From a virus, in the IMG/VR virus record IMGVR_UViG_3300044776_000069, positions 1 to 42,672 of that record: a DNA stretch of 42,672 nt, one strand, 5' to 3'. Below the pieces are notes generated by a model, which searched no databases, was not told the origin of the DNA, and saw only the letters and a program-made list of their open reading frames with translations. Shown one piece after another: positions 30,045 to 38,548 of the stretch. The translations under genes and the position numbers were made by a program. Each line of letters begins with the position of its first letter. The stretch's first letter is position 1.

Positions 30045-30962
30045 CTAGCTGACGGTCTCCGTGTCGAGCATCGCGTCGCTCGTGGTGATGGGTATATCCC
30101 CGTACGTGTTGATCGGACGGCCGAGCTCGTTCAGGTCGCGGCCGAGCGTGAGACCGAGCGCCCGGAGCGCCTTGCGCAGCTGCGTCTGCGTGCGCTTCGT
30201 CATCAGGAGCGCGTCGGGACGACCGATCACCTTGTCAATCGCCTCGTCGAGCTTGTCGACGGAGATCGCGGTGCCGACCGTGATGTCTTTGAGCCACGCG
30301 CACGCGGCGCCGTGATGGATCGCCATCGCCCCGGCCGCCTCGACGCGCGTCCGGAAGACCGGCTTCGCCTGAAGCTCGCCCAAGTTGGTGACCTCGATAC
30401 CCGGCGAGGGGCCGAGCATCAGACCCATCAGGTAGTTGTCGCCGAAGCGAACGGCGAACACCGAGGAACCGTCGGACCCCGACGAGGCGCCGTTGTCGAC
30501 GACCATCGGAGCGCCCGGCGCATCGGTCAGGCGCTTCATGATGCCGTCGAACCCGTCGGCGTCGGTGTAGGCCGCGCCCGCGCGCGCCGCCGGCGAGTTG
30601 CCGTAGAGGAGCGTCTGGACCCACTTGACGGCCATGGACTTCCCGAACGCGCGGTCGTTACGCGCGCGCTGCTTGGGCTTGGTTCGCGCGATCAGCTTGT
30701 CGAAATCGCTGTCCCCGCCCAGCGGCCGGAGATTCTCCGTGAGCCGCTGGACGATCAGCGTGCTCTCGGGGAAGGCCTCGTTGAGCTTGCGGAACGCAAC
30801 ACCCGGCAGCGTCTTCTCGACGTTGTAGGTGTAGGTGAGCTCGTCCTGAAAATCGACGGGGAGCTTGAGGAAGATGCCTTCCTCCAGATAGAGCTGTTCG
30901 ACCAGGTCCCCGCGTACCGGATCGCTGGTCGCCTTACGGGCTTCATAAAGAGTGCCAGGCAT
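30045..30962 (-). CDS. Major capsid protein
   Basis: The product is 305 aa, ATG 30962 with GGAGGAA upstream. It is soluble, alpha/beta, without internal repeats, and placed after a scaffold and before a cement protein. Features are N-terminal arm MPGTLYEARKATSDP, VEKTLPGVAFRKLNEAF, the helix AFGKSMAVKWVQTLLYGN, ADGFDGIMKRL, and C-terminal KRTQTQLRKALRALGLTLG. The general pattern is that of the Bbp17/BPP-1-like group within the HK97 fold; I recognise the pattern rather than a specific homologue. Confidence 0.8.
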   Translation of the reverse strand: MPGTLYEARKATSDPVRGDLVEQLYLEEGIFLKLPVDFQDELTYTYNVEKTLPGVAFRKLNEAFPESTLIVQRLTENLRPLGGDSDFDKLIARTKPKQRARNDRAFGKSMAVKWVQTLLYGNSPAARAGAAYTDADGFDGIMKRLTDAPGAPMVVDNGASSGSDGSSVFAVRFGDNYLMGLMLGPSPGIEVTNLGELQAKPVFRTRVEAAGAMAIHHGAACAWLKDITVGTAISVDKLDEAIDKVIGRPDALLMTKRTQTQLRKALRALGLTLGRDLNELGRPINTYGDIPITTSDAMLDTETVS

Positions 30963-31006
30963 CGGTGGTTCCTCCGCGTTCGATGCCTCTTACCGAGCGG
31001 GTTGTG

Positions 31007-31708
31007 CTATCGCGCGTTACCGGCCGCGGCCTTCGGATCGGACTTCTCATACCAATCCGTCCAGGCCTCGTCCTTGTCGGCGAACTTCTTATCGTCGTCA
31101 CCGTTCGTATTCCCGCGTGGCACCGGGACGACGTCGGCTTTCACTTTCGTCGTCGTGGTGCTCGCCGCAAACACGCCCAGGTCGGCGAGTTCGTCGAACT
31201 TTTCCAGGTTAGAGAGGAGCTGGTTTTCGTCGAGCTCTTTGTCCTTCTCGGCGAAGACGAATCGAGACCGGATGCTCGTCACCCGTTTCTTCTCATCGTC
31301 CTTCGCGTCGGCCTTCTCGGCCGGGAGTTGTGCGCTCTTCGAGGCCCAGTCCACTCGCGCGCGTTTGATCGTCCGCTCTGCGAGAGGCTGATACTTGTCG
31401 AGGTCCGCCTTGTAGCGAGCGGCCAATTGCTTGTTCTCGGAATCTCCACTGGCGAGCGCGGTCTTCAGACGGTCACGTTCCGTTTCCGCCTCCTGCGCGC
31501 GCGTGCGTAGCTTCCGAGCATCCGCATGGAGCTCGTTGTAGTCGGTGGTCTCGACGACTCGTTGCGTGCTACCGAGCTCTATGAGCCCGGCCTCTTTGAG
31601 CGCATCGCTCCCGAGCGCGTCGGAGATGATCTCTTTCGCGTCGTCCTTGAGCTCGACGGAGGCCTTCTTTAAGGCCTTCGTCACCAGCTCCATGAGTTTC
31701 TTGCTCAC
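31007..31708 (-). CDS. Scaffolding protein
   Basis: The product is 233 aa from GTG 31708 with AAAGGGGAAA upstream. It is highly charged and helical throughout (LVTKALKKASVELKDDAKEII; DARKLRTRAQEAETERDRLK), with a basic-acidic disordered C terminus (PRGNTNGDDDKKFADKD) that ends with a Trp/Tyr patch (AWTDWYEK). It immediately precedes the capsid gene. It probably directs capsid assembly and then leaves or is degraded. Confidence 0.8.
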   Translation of the reverse strand: MSKKLMELVTKALKKASVELKDDAKEIISDALGSDALKEAGLIELGSTQRVVETTDYNELHADARKLRTRAQEAETERDRLKTALASGDSENKQLAARYKADLDKYQPLAERTIKRARVDWASKSAQLPAEKADAKDDEKKRVTSIRSRFVFAEKDKELDENQLLSNLEKFDELADLGVFAASTTTTKVKADVVPVPRGNTNGDDDKKFADKDEAWTDWYEKSDPKAAAGNAR

Positions 31709-31724
31709 GCGTTTCCCCTTTGGT

Positions 31725-31817
31725 TCAGATGCTGCGGCCCGTGGCCGCCTTCACCGGATTCTTGATCGATGAGTGGGCACCCGTCGCGATGATCGCGCGC
31801 AAGGCCGAGCCCAGCAT
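31725..31817 (-). CDS. Candidate 30-residue peptide
   Basis: ATG 31817 one nt after the upstream TAA, ending TGA at 31727-31725, 16 nt before the scaffold start. The peptide starts MLGSALRAIIATGAHSS and ends in a basic part (KNPVKAATGRSI). No ribosome site is clear except AAGG. Tight packing between real genes suggests it may be translated; size alone does not prove it. Confidence 0.35.
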   Translation of the reverse strand: MLGSALRAIIATGAHSSIKNPVKAATGRSI

Positions 31818-31818
31818 G

Positions 31819-31998
31819 TTAGCTGACGGCCTTGTCGTTGTCGGCCTGGATCTCGTCGGTGCATTCCTGGGTGAACGCGACCGCGGTCAGCGCGTTCGTG
31901 ATGTCCGACATGTCGCGCCCGGCGGCGATCCCCTTCACGGTCTTGTGGATCTGCACGCCGGCGGCTTCGAGCTGAGCGAGTGATTCGGAACTGAACAT
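31819..31998 (-). CDS. Small acidic protein upstream of scaffold
   Basis: The product is 59 aa, ATG 31998 with AAGGGAG 9 nt upstream, ending TAA. Sequence MFSSESLAQLEAAGVQIH, then KTVKGIAAGRDMSDITN, then ALTAVAFTQECTDEIQ. It is one helical, acidic protein. It fills the gap between the 32014-32520 gene and the scaffold. Function unknown; it may be a small head-assembly factor. Confidence 0.65.
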   Translation of the reverse strand: MFSSESLAQLEAAGVQIHKTVKGIAAGRDMSDITNALTAVAFTQECTDEIQADNDKAVS

Positions 31999-32013
31999 GA
32001 TCGATCTCCCTTC

Positions 32014-32520
32014 TTAGTAAACGAGGACTTCCAGAGTCAGCGCGCCGTTGGCGTAGGCCACGCCCGGGTTCTTGATTTTCACGGCGAGGTAACGACCGAA
32101 AAGATTGTTGTTCCCGTCGTAGCCGCCACCCGCGACGAGCACTGGGTATCGGAAGACGGACCCGGCCGCCGGCGCCGCGCCCGCGGTGAACATCACATGA
32201 TCGGATGGGGCAACGGGGACGTTCTGGCCATCGATGCCAAGCCGGAAATGGTTATACGCGTCCCCATCGACGGCGATGTCGACGCCGACTGCTGGGCCAG
32301 CGTCGCCCCAGCGCGCAGCGTTTTTCAGGTGGAACGTGGACGCCGCATCGCCGCCACTGAGCCCGGTCCAGCGGAAGAAAAGCTCGACAAAGTCGGCCTT
32401 CATCGCGCCATTCGCCAGCAGCGGAATCCGAGCAATGTCCTGGTAGGCGGTGTTGATCGAGTTCGCCTGAACAACGATCGCTTTGTCGTCAATCCGCGCA
32501 TACAGAACGGGTCGCGACAT
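32014..32520 (-). CDS. Beta-rich virion protein, probable decoration or neck protein
   Basis: The product is 168 aa, taking the ATG at 32520 (MSRPVLYAR); a GTG at 32529 would add three residues. It has many short strands (AIVVQANSINTAYQD; ADFVELFFRWTGLSGG; RYLAVKIKNPGVAYANGAL) and Gly-rich loops, as in capsid-decoration proteins. It lies upstream of the scaffold. No family recognised. Confidence 0.65.
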   Translation of the reverse strand: MSRPVLYARIDDKAIVVQANSINTAYQDIARIPLLANGAMKADFVELFFRWTGLSGGDAASTFHLKNAARWGDAGPAVGVDIAVDGDAYNHFRLGIDGQNVPVAPSDHVMFTAGAAPAAGSVFRYPVLVAGGGYDGNNNLFGRYLAVKIKNPGVAYANGALTLEVLVY

Positions 32521-32681
32521 CAGGCGCACCGTCCTAGCGCTTCACGGCCGGTCCGTCCGGTGGCGGCAGGAAAAGAGCTGGCCCCCGCGGCGAGACAACG
32601 TCCCTGGAGCTCGCACGCGAGGGCCGAGCAGACGGTTGGAACCGCCCGCGAATATGGATAGCAGTAAAAGAAAAACCGCAT
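32520..32681 (-). CDS. Candidate 53-residue Cys-rich peptide
   Basis: ATG 32681 to TGA at 32522-32520, sharing one base with the start of the next gene (TGATG). It begins MRFFFYCYPYSRAVPTVC and has five Cys. There is no ribosome site I trust. The one-base overlap resembles other couplings here, but the composition is uneven. It may instead be untranslated leader. Confidence 0.25.
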   Translation of the reverse strand: MRFFFYCYPYSRAVPTVCSALACELQGRCLAAGASSFPAATGRTGREALGRCA

Positions 32682-32722
32682 TCGGCAGTTGGGACGCTGT
32701 TCGAACGCGGGACGTTGTAAGG

Positions 32723-32738
32723 CGGGGCGTTCCCCGCT
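32723..32738 (-). terminator. Hairpin after the packaging genes, possible terminator
   Basis: Stem GCGGGG/CCCCGC with a 4-nt loop, about 7 nt downstream of the 87-residue gene's stop. There is no clear T-run directly after it, though a T-rich stretch follows some 40 nt later. It lies in the longest gap of the late array (32521-32745), so it may separate two transcription units or attenuate. Confidence 0.35.
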
Positions 32739-32745
32739 TTCGTCG

Positions 32746-33009
32746 CTAACCTATGGGCGGCATTGCGGGGGCGTCAAGAAATATCTTTTCGGGCGCGCTG
32801 GCAAGAACGATCGACGAGACGCGCACGCCCTCCGCGTCCGTGCTCATGTGCATTCCGCAGGGGCAGTCGAGGTCGGTCGCGAGAAGCTCCTGGAAGTCGT
32901 CGTCCCGGTAGTAGCGCACCATCTTGGCGACACGCTGCCCGCAATCAGTGTGCAGCACTCCGTGCGTCGTGCGCTCGAAGAACGGGGCGGCGATCGAGAG
33001 TATGATCAT
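32746..33009 (-). CDS. Hypothetical small protein
   Basis: The product is 87 aa from ATG 33009 (ATGA overlap); the longer frame to 33204 shadows the neighbour. It has HTDCG and DCPCGMH clusters that could bind metal, and strands such as EGVRVSSIVLASAPEKIF. No family recognised. Confidence 0.65.
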   Translation of the reverse strand: MIILSIAAPFFERTTHGVLHTDCGQRVAKMVRYYRDDDFQELLATDLDCPCGMHMSTDAEGVRVSSIVLASAPEKIFLDAPAMPPIG

Positions 33010-33194
33010 GCGCGCCCGAAGCCGATGATCGCGCCGGACGGGCGCCGCGTGCGCTTCGTGATCTGCCGCTGCACCAGCCGGAACACCGCCGGGCGCGGGC
33101 CATGGGCGAGCGGGCGGAAGTGCCGGCGTGAGCGTGCCCAGCGGTAGTCGGCCTTGATCTTCGAGTCCGCTGGGTTGGGTATCTTCACGATCAT
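33006..33194 (-). CDS. Small basic protein
   Basis: The product is 62 aa, ATG 33194, overlapped by ATGA on both sides. It is rich in Arg and Lys (KIKADYRWARSRRHFRPL; RLVQRQITKRTRRPS), so nucleic-acid contact is possible. No family recognised. Confidence 0.6.
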   Translation of the reverse strand: MIVKIPNPADSKIKADYRWARSRRHFRPLAHGPRPAVFRLVQRQITKRTRRPSGAIIGFGRA

Positions 33195-34102
33195 CCCGTA
33201 ACACTAGCAGCCGGACGCTCGCTCGTCACCTGTTTCGTGAGGCCCTTCGCCCGCTCGATCGCGCCCTTCAAGCCCGGCGTCACCGCGATCCACGAGTGCC
33301 GGCAGTTCCAGCCGCCACCGTTCACGAACACGTCCGCGACGTCCGCGCCCTGCCCGTTGCTCATCCCCGCGATGTCCTTCCGGGAGAACACGTTCCCCAC
33401 GCGCGCGAGGCAGAAGGCGCGCGTCTTCTCGTCCACGGGCCCGAGGTAGAGGAAGTTGTCGTCGATTCCCGCGGCTTCCGCCTGGTCCCCCGCGATCTGG
33501 CGCGCCACCCGGATATGCGCCGTCCGCGCGTACGTCGTCGCGTGCCACTCGTAGAGGCCTTTCCCCTGGCCCCACTTGTACTCGCCCTTGATCGCCCCGC
33601 GCAGCATCTCCAGCGAGCCCGATTTCGAGGGGCCGATCAGAACCTCGTGGAAGAGGATGTCGTTCAAGCGCTGCTCGGACGCCGCGCGAAGCCCAACGAA
33701 GCGCGTCTGCGTCCCCTCCTGAAGCGCCTTCATCATCCCCTCCGAGAGCTCGAAGAACTTCTGCCCCTGCGCGGAGGCCATCCCCTCGGTGAACTTCGAG
33801 AACTCCGGGAGCGCGTTGACGTACTGGCGAACCGCCGAATTGTAGCCTGCGCGATCCGTCGCACGCTCAAGTTCCGCCTTGTGGTCCAGCCACCAGCGGA
33901 GACGCTCGTCGCGCGTGAGATCGGAAAAGCGTGGCGCGTCCTCGATGATGGCGGAGATGCGCGCGAAGGTCTTCGCCTGAGCGTCGAGCATGGCCTTCTG
34001 GAATGCGCCCTCCATGGCGTCGGCCTGCGCTTCCAGCGCGAGCTGGTGCTGCGTCAATTCCTTGAGAATCCGTCGCAGCTCGCTATTCGTGAGCGGGGCC
34101 AT
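33191..34102 (-). CDS. MuF-like minor head protein (SPP1 gp7 type)
   Basis: The product is 303 aa, ATG 34102 immediately after the portal stop. N-terminal helices (LRRILKELTQHQLALEAQADAM) lead to the conserved C-terminal core: YARTAHIRVARQIAGDQA, LGPVDEKTRAFCLARVG, then GGGWNCRHSW. It shares the Cys/His pattern of Mu F/SPP1 gp7 proteins, which help load the portal and capsid interior. Confidence 0.9.
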   Translation of the reverse strand: MAPLTNSELRRILKELTQHQLALEAQADAMEGAFQKAMLDAQAKTFARISAIIEDAPRFSDLTRDERLRWWLDHKAELERATDRAGYNSAVRQYVNALPEFSKFTEGMASAQGQKFFELSEGMMKALQEGTQTRFVGLRAASEQRLNDILFHEVLIGPSKSGSLEMLRGAIKGEYKWGQGKGLYEWHATTYARTAHIRVARQIAGDQAEAAGIDDNFLYLGPVDEKTRAFCLARVGNVFSRKDIAGMSNGQGADVADVFVNGGGWNCRHSWIAVTPGLKGAIERAKGLTKQVTSERPAASVTG

Positions 34103-35629
34103 TTACGCAGTGCCCTCCTCCCGCGGCTGGACCGGCCCGCGTCCCGGCGGAGGGGCTTCTTCCGGCACGCCGAACGCTTCGGCCTGTGCCTTCTTGATCG
34201 CCGCGTTTTCCTTCACAATCTCCAGCGCCAGCTTCAACGCCTCTTTGCGATCGGAAATCTTTCGCTTCTTCATGATCCAGTCCACCGGGGAACTGAAGTT
34301 GTTCTCGATCTCGATCGCCGCCGCGCTCGCCTCCTCTTGCGGAGATTCCGGGAACTCAACCTCGTTGAACGTCACCTCCAGGCGCACGAGCGGATCCACG
34401 TGCTCGGCTTCGATGGGGTGATACCGATTCCAGGTGAGTTTCGTGTATTCGTGCAGGTCGACCTCGCGTTGTATCCAGTCGTTGAGCTGGTCGTCGCGAT
34501 CCTCCAGGAGCTCCGAGTTGTCGATCATCTTGGCGAAACCGCTCATGGCCTTCTCGTCCTGTGCCCACGCGGACGGGGGCTGCCCGTAGCTCCCCGCATT
34601 GAGCTTGATAAACCAGTCGATCAGCGCTTGCATCTCGACGATCTTTGGCTCTGGGCTCGGGAAGGTAAGGCTTGGCGAAGCGTCGTCCTTCATCACACCC
34701 TCGACCGTGATTGGGTGCTTCGGACCAACCTTGAGGCGTTCGCCCTTCTTGAGTTTCATGTTGATTGCAACCGGCTGGCCGTGCGTCTGCAGGAATCCGT
34801 TCTCCCAGAGGTTCCCAAGCTGGATCGCGGCCTGCTCGAACGCGTCGACGATGTCCGAGCCGTAGCGCCCCCAGTAGTCCTCGCACTCCTCGCGTCGAAT
34901 CGTCACGATCGGGATCGGCCGCTCGGCGTCGATCAAGGTCTCGCCGGCGAATGGATTCAACCCCGCGCTGTCGCCCACCGCGTAAACGAACCCGTCGTCG
35001 CGGACGAACACGTACTCCGCGTCGGTCCACAACAGGAACCCTCCGAGCGGCTTGTCGTTGATCATGAAATCGAGCCGACGCGCGAAGCCAAGGAACCGAA
35101 GGTAGTCGGCAGGGTCCGGCACAACCATGACTTCGGTGCGCTTGCGAATATCCCAGTCGATCCGGTTGTTGCGATACACAACCTCGACGTGCACCGTGTT
35201 GAGGAGGTTCCCGAACTGCTCGGCCTGGCGCAGGCGGCGGTTCCGATCGAGGCGTTTGTACATGCGCTCGACCTTCGCGAGCTCCTTGTCCCCGGTCTTG
35301 AGTTCCTTCTCTCCGATGAAATACCGTCGCGTCGGTGGCGTGCGGTACGTCATGGAAATCCGCTTGATCGTGCGCTTCACCCCATTGACCGTCGGGCACT
35401 GCCACTCTTTCGTTTCGTCGCCGAAGGTGATCGTCGCCTGTTTCTGGATGTACTCGACGATCTTCGCGCGCGATCGGTTGTACCACTCGATCAGCCGCTT
35501 CGCGGCCGCGCGGTCGACCTGTTCGCCCTTCCACTGCGCCGCGAGTTCTTTCCCAAGGTTGTCGTCTCGACGAAGCGCCTTCGCTCCGCGGGGCGACAAC
35601 CAGGTCTTGTACATACTCAGATCGGCCAT
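34103..35629 (-). CDS. Portal protein
   Basis: The product is 508 aa, ATG 35629. It carries portal-like regions: RAAAKRLIEWYNRSRAKIVEY, NRRLRQAEQFGNLLNTVHVEV, SDIVDAFEQAAIQLGNLW, EMQALIDWFIKLNAGSYGQP (about residues 320-339), and the C-terminal helical stalk. It lies between terminase and MuF, the normal order. The C-terminal Pro-rich end (PEEAPPPGRGPVQP) is disordered. It forms the dodecameric DNA channel. Confidence 0.9.
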   Translation of the reverse strand: MADLSMYKTWLSPRGAKALRRDDNLGKELAAQWKGEQVDRAAAKRLIEWYNRSRAKIVEYIQKQATITFGDETKEWQCPTVNGVKRTIKRISMTYRTPPTRRYFIGEKELKTGDKELAKVERMYKRLDRNRRLRQAEQFGNLLNTVHVEVVYRNNRIDWDIRKRTEVMVVPDPADYLRFLGFARRLDFMINDKPLGGFLLWTDAEYVFVRDDGFVYAVGDSAGLNPFAGETLIDAERPIPIVTIRREECEDYWGRYGSDIVDAFEQAAIQLGNLWENGFLQTHGQPVAINMKLKKGERLKVGPKHPITVEGVMKDDASPSLTFPSPEPKIVEMQALIDWFIKLNAGSYGQPPSAWAQDEKAMSGFAKMIDNSELLEDRDDQLNDWIQREVDLHEYTKLTWNRYHPIEAEHVDPLVRLEVTFNEVEFPESPQEEASAAAIEIENNFSSPVDWIMKKRKISDRKEALKLALEIVKENAAIKKAQAEAFGVPEEAPPPGRGPVQPREEGTA

Positions 35630-35642
35630 GATCGAACCCTCC

Positions 35643-37385
35643 CTAACTGCGCTTGACGCGCATGCGACGAATCGCGTGCTCGCGATTCACGTAGTAGCCC
35701 ACCGCGTCGCTCCCGTGACCTCGCAGTGGGTCGCTCTTGTCGAGCTGCATCGTGCCCGGGACGAACCCCTGGCGTTCGAAATCTTGAATCAGTTGCGAGC
35801 ATCGGTCGGAAATGTACAGGTGAATCCCCCTGCGTGCATCCTGAAATCTTGCGTTCACGTCCTTGACCCGCTCGGACTGAAGCGGATTTGAGTTGCCAAT
35901 GTGCTGCTCAGTGTTGACAACACGGCGCGCGGCGAACACGTCGTTGATGATCTCGTAGTCGGTGCGGGTAGCCGCGGTGTGTCGATGGTGGCCGGTCGCG
36001 TCGCCATAGACCAGTATCCCCGTCTTGTGCTTCCCGTAGCGTCGGACGAACTCCTCGGCGACCTCCATCGTCGACGTCGACTGGTCGAGGTAGAGCTCGT
36101 CGATCATGTACGAGATTTCGTCGCCGTTGTGCGGGTAAGTATGGCCGACCACCCAGTGCATCGGCTTCACGTTGAAGTCGACCATCAGGATCAGCGGCAC
36201 CGCGGGGTTATAGCGAACCTTCGCCTCGGGCAGCACGTGCACGGTGCGATCAAAGCTGTAGTACGCGCGACCAGTTGAGACGTCAACCCATTGCCCCTCG
36301 AGCTCTTGGAGTGCCAGCTTCGCATCGTAGAGCCCGCGGAGGCCCTCGTAGTATCCTGGAGGCAGCGCCGTGTTCTCCTTCGTCGCCCCGTGGTAGACCT
36401 TGACCCGGTTCTTCTTCGCCTCGACCACCAGGACGTCGTATCCCCAGCCGAATCCATCGGAGGTCCCTGTGACGAGGATGCATCGCTCCTTCGCCTGGGG
36501 AGCGCGCACGCGCCCGGCGATCACATCGAAGGCCTCACGCGTCGTCATCTGCAGTGGTTCGTCGATCCATGCCGCACCCACTTCCACGCCACGAAGGCGA
36601 TCCGGCCGGTCCATCGATCGGAACATGATGGTCGTGTCGCCCCACAGGATTACCGTGTCATCGCTCGGCCGGTTCTGGAATGGGATGCCCTTGCGCGCGC
36701 ACGCCTCGATGAACTCCCGCTTCGTGATGTCCTCGAGCATCCGGTAGGTCGGCGCGTAGACCGCCATCGGGATCCCGCGATTGAGCTCGCAGAGCTTGCC
36801 GAACTTCTCCGCGCCGCAGCGAGTCTTTCCCGCACCAATGCCGGCGATGAAGGCGAGAATGAAAACGTCCTCCCCACGCTTCGCCAGCGTCGAGGGGAGG
36901 TCGAGTACGAAGTCGCGCTGATACCAGTGTGGATCAAAATCTCGCAGCAAGGGCCATTCGCAGCGCTCGCCCGCCTGGGGGATTCCGTCGAGCTCGTTCT
37001 TGATAGCTCGCAGCTGCTCCGCTGCGGTAATTGTGAGCCTCCCAAGCTCGGCGGGTCTCAGGTTGGATCGCACCGCGATCTTGTCGAGAAACCCATGGTG
37101 CGACTCAACAACGATATCCTCGAGTATCCCCGAAAGGCCCGACAGAAACTGCGCGCGCGAGCCGGATTCGAGCTTTTCCTTCAGGCCTGGGAGCTTTTTT
37201 TCGAACGTTGTGCCGGCAGTCGAGATGCCGCGGAGGTACTCATCGCGCAGCTTGACACGGATGTAGCGCTTCCCAGTGGCGTACGGGATACCGTGGCGTC
37301 GGAGCCACACGTTGAGCGGGAGTCCGGACTGGGCCCATTCAATGCGCAGGCGCACCCAGTCTCGGTCGCGTTTGATTTTCTCCAC
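35643..37385 (-). CDS. Large terminase subunit with N-terminal small-subunit-like domain
   Basis: The product is 580 aa from GTG 37385; no better in-frame start exists before an upstream stop. Residues about 150-580 are TerL: Walker A AGIGAGKT (181-188), WIDE (273-276), a helicase-type motif ILVTGTSDG, and nuclease carboxylates in LILMVDFN and VYGDATG. Residues 1-135 resemble a small terminase: a helix-turn-helix (RLRIEWAQSGLPLNVWLRR, then GIPYATGKRYIRVK) and helices ending EQLRAIKNELDG. I see no separate small-subunit gene in the window, so this may be a fused TerS-TerL. DNA recognition and packaging would then be in one chain. Confidence 0.85.
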   Translation of the reverse strand: MEKIKRDRDWVRLRIEWAQSGLPLNVWLRRHGIPYATGKRYIRVKLRDEYLRGISTAGTTFEKKLPGLKEKLESGSRAQFLSGLSGILEDIVVESHHGFLDKIAVRSNLRPAELGRLTITAAEQLRAIKNELDGIPQAGERCEWPLLRDFDPHWYQRDFVLDLPSTLAKRGEDVFILAFIAGIGAGKTRCGAEKFGKLCELNRGIPMAVYAPTYRMLEDITKREFIEACARKGIPFQNRPSDDTVILWGDTTIMFRSMDRPDRLRGVEVGAAWIDEPLQMTTREAFDVIAGRVRAPQAKERCILVTGTSDGFGWGYDVLVVEAKKNRVKVYHGATKENTALPPGYYEGLRGLYDAKLALQELEGQWVDVSTGRAYYSFDRTVHVLPEAKVRYNPAVPLILMVDFNVKPMHWVVGHTYPHNGDEISYMIDELYLDQSTSTMEVAEEFVRRYGKHKTGILVYGDATGHHRHTAATRTDYEIINDVFAARRVVNTEQHIGNSNPLQSERVKDVNARFQDARRGIHLYISDRCSQLIQDFERQGFVPGTMQLDKSDPLRGHGSDAVGYYVNREHAIRRMRVKRS

Positions 37386-37600
37386 CGTGATCGCATTGGG
37401 GGTCGCGCTCGAGGTGGTTTACAGGAATTGCCCCAGGATCGTTTTCGCTCTAATGAACGCGCACACGGCGCCCTGGGGTCTTACTTGGGTCGCGATCGCT
37501 CAACCGGAGCGAGCTGGTGAAGCGTCGCACGTATTCTCGAACGCATCCGTGATCTTTTTGGCGAGTTGCGAGGTTGTAGTGCGCATCATGCATGCTGAAT
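37386..37600. other. Gap upstream of the terminase
   Basis: This 215-nt gap separates the early replication-type gene from the late array and is the natural place for a late promoter or a packaging site. I see no consensus promoter. Two overlapping short frames are present (ending at 37500 and about 37452), neither convincing. A 29-residue candidate begins MMRTTTSQLAKKITDAF. Confidence 0.3.
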
Positions 37601-38545
37601 CTACGTCGCGCTGGGCTCTGCCGTCAATGGGCGCGAGTTCGCGAACGGTACTGGGATTCCGCAGCGCTCGCACTGCGTGCGGATGCACGCCGTGAAGTAT
37701 TTCGCGACTCCGATCATCGCCGAGCTGTTGGCGAGCGCGCGTTGGTGGCGATCCTGCGTGTCGGCCATCGCCTGGTTCACGAGCGAGCGCGGGACGTGAC
37801 GTGCGATCGTGAGGAGTGTACCTCGATCGTCCCGGTCGTGGTTGGTCGGTCGTCCCTCGAGCAGGTTCAGCTTCTCGGTCACGTAGTCCAGGAGTAGGTC
37901 GGTCTCGGTCGCTGGGTTCAGGTGCCGCCGAGGCTCCGACGTCTCGGCCTTCGGTTCTGGATGCGCTTCGTCAGCCGGCGAACGGTGGGCGGTTGAGTCG
38001 GCGGCGAGGTGTAGGTTATCTCTAACGTTCGGAGTAAGAGATCTATCTTCTGCTTCTGCTTCTGATCTACCTGCGGGGGTGCCTGCGGGGGTGCCTGCGG
38101 GGGTGCCTGCGGGGGTGCCTGCGTCTACTCTATTATAGTGCTGAAAGCGCCGGTTGGTCTTTTCAGCTCCGCGCTTACCGTAAGTAGCTTGTCTTTCAAC
38201 CTCTTGCGCCTCTTGTACGATGTATGGGGAAAACCACGCACCATCTTCTCTCTGCTTGAATGGGCCCAGACGCAGGGCATCGCCGACCCATTCGGCGAGG
38301 TACCTGCTGTTGACCCCGACGGTCGGGAGGGCGTGGGGGCGACACCCCTCCGCTATCGCCTTCGTGGAGAGGATGTGACCGTGTCGCACGAACACCCCGG
38401 CCTCGTCAGTTTGGGTCTCTAGTTGCGCCCAGAGTACGTGAACGATGGCCCGTTGCTGCCACGTCAGGGCGTTCATTGTGGAGTCCGCGAGGTAGCGTTC
38501 ATTCCACATTTTCGACCAGGGCCGCCGACCGTTTTTCGTCGCCAT
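37601..38545 (-). CDS. Replication-initiation-like protein with N-terminal winged helix
   Basis: The product is 314 aa, ATG 38545. The N-terminal 130 residues have the DnaD/replication-initiator-type layout (RYLADSTMNALTWQQRAIVH; VLWAQLETQTDEAGVF), with a predicted winged helix around residues 20-100. A low-complexity linker (AGTPAGTPAGTPAGTPAGRS) follows, then SEAEAED and a C-terminal helical part (ETDLLLDYVTEKLNLLEG; VAKYFTACIRTQCERCG). It is next to the RusA gene. It probably recruits the host replisome, but this is an inference. Confidence 0.65.
   Translation of the reverse strand: MATKNGRRPWSKMWNERYLADSTMNALTWQQRAIVHVLWAQLETQTDEAGVFVRHGHILSTKAIAEGCRPHALPTVGVNSRYLAEWVGDALRLGPFKQREDGAWFSPYIVQEAQEVERQATYGKRGAEKTNRRFQHYNRVDAGTPAGTPAGTPAGTPAGRSEAEAEDRSLTPNVRDNLHLAADSTAHRSPADEAHPEPKAETSEPRRHLNPATETDLLLDYVTEKLNLLEGRPTNHDRDDRGTLLTIARHVPRSLVNQAMADTQDRHQRALANSSAMIGVAKYFTACIRTQCERCGIPVPFANSRPLTAEPSAT
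38071..38123 (-). repeat. Perfect 12-bp tandem repeat in coding sequence
   Basis: Four exact copies of CTGCGGGGGTGC (plus-strand reading) and a 5-nt partial copy. They encode the tetrapeptide Ala-Gly-Thr-Pro in the linker of the replication-like protein. Perfect identity suggests recent slippage. Confidence 0.9.
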
Positions 38546-38548
38546 CCC

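Noticed and set aside
33296-35656. 786-codon plus-strand frame opposite MuF and portal genes
   Set aside because: Shadow; the minus-strand products carry conserved family motifs.
36291-37520. 409-codon plus-strand frame opposite the terminase
   Set aside because: Shadow of the terminase.
37452-37593. 46-codon frame upstream of the terminase
   Set aside because: Overlaps a competing frame, no ribosome site, Arg-rich shadow-like composition.
38071-38123. CRISPR-like array
   Set aside because: The repeats are contiguous 12-bp coding units without spacers.
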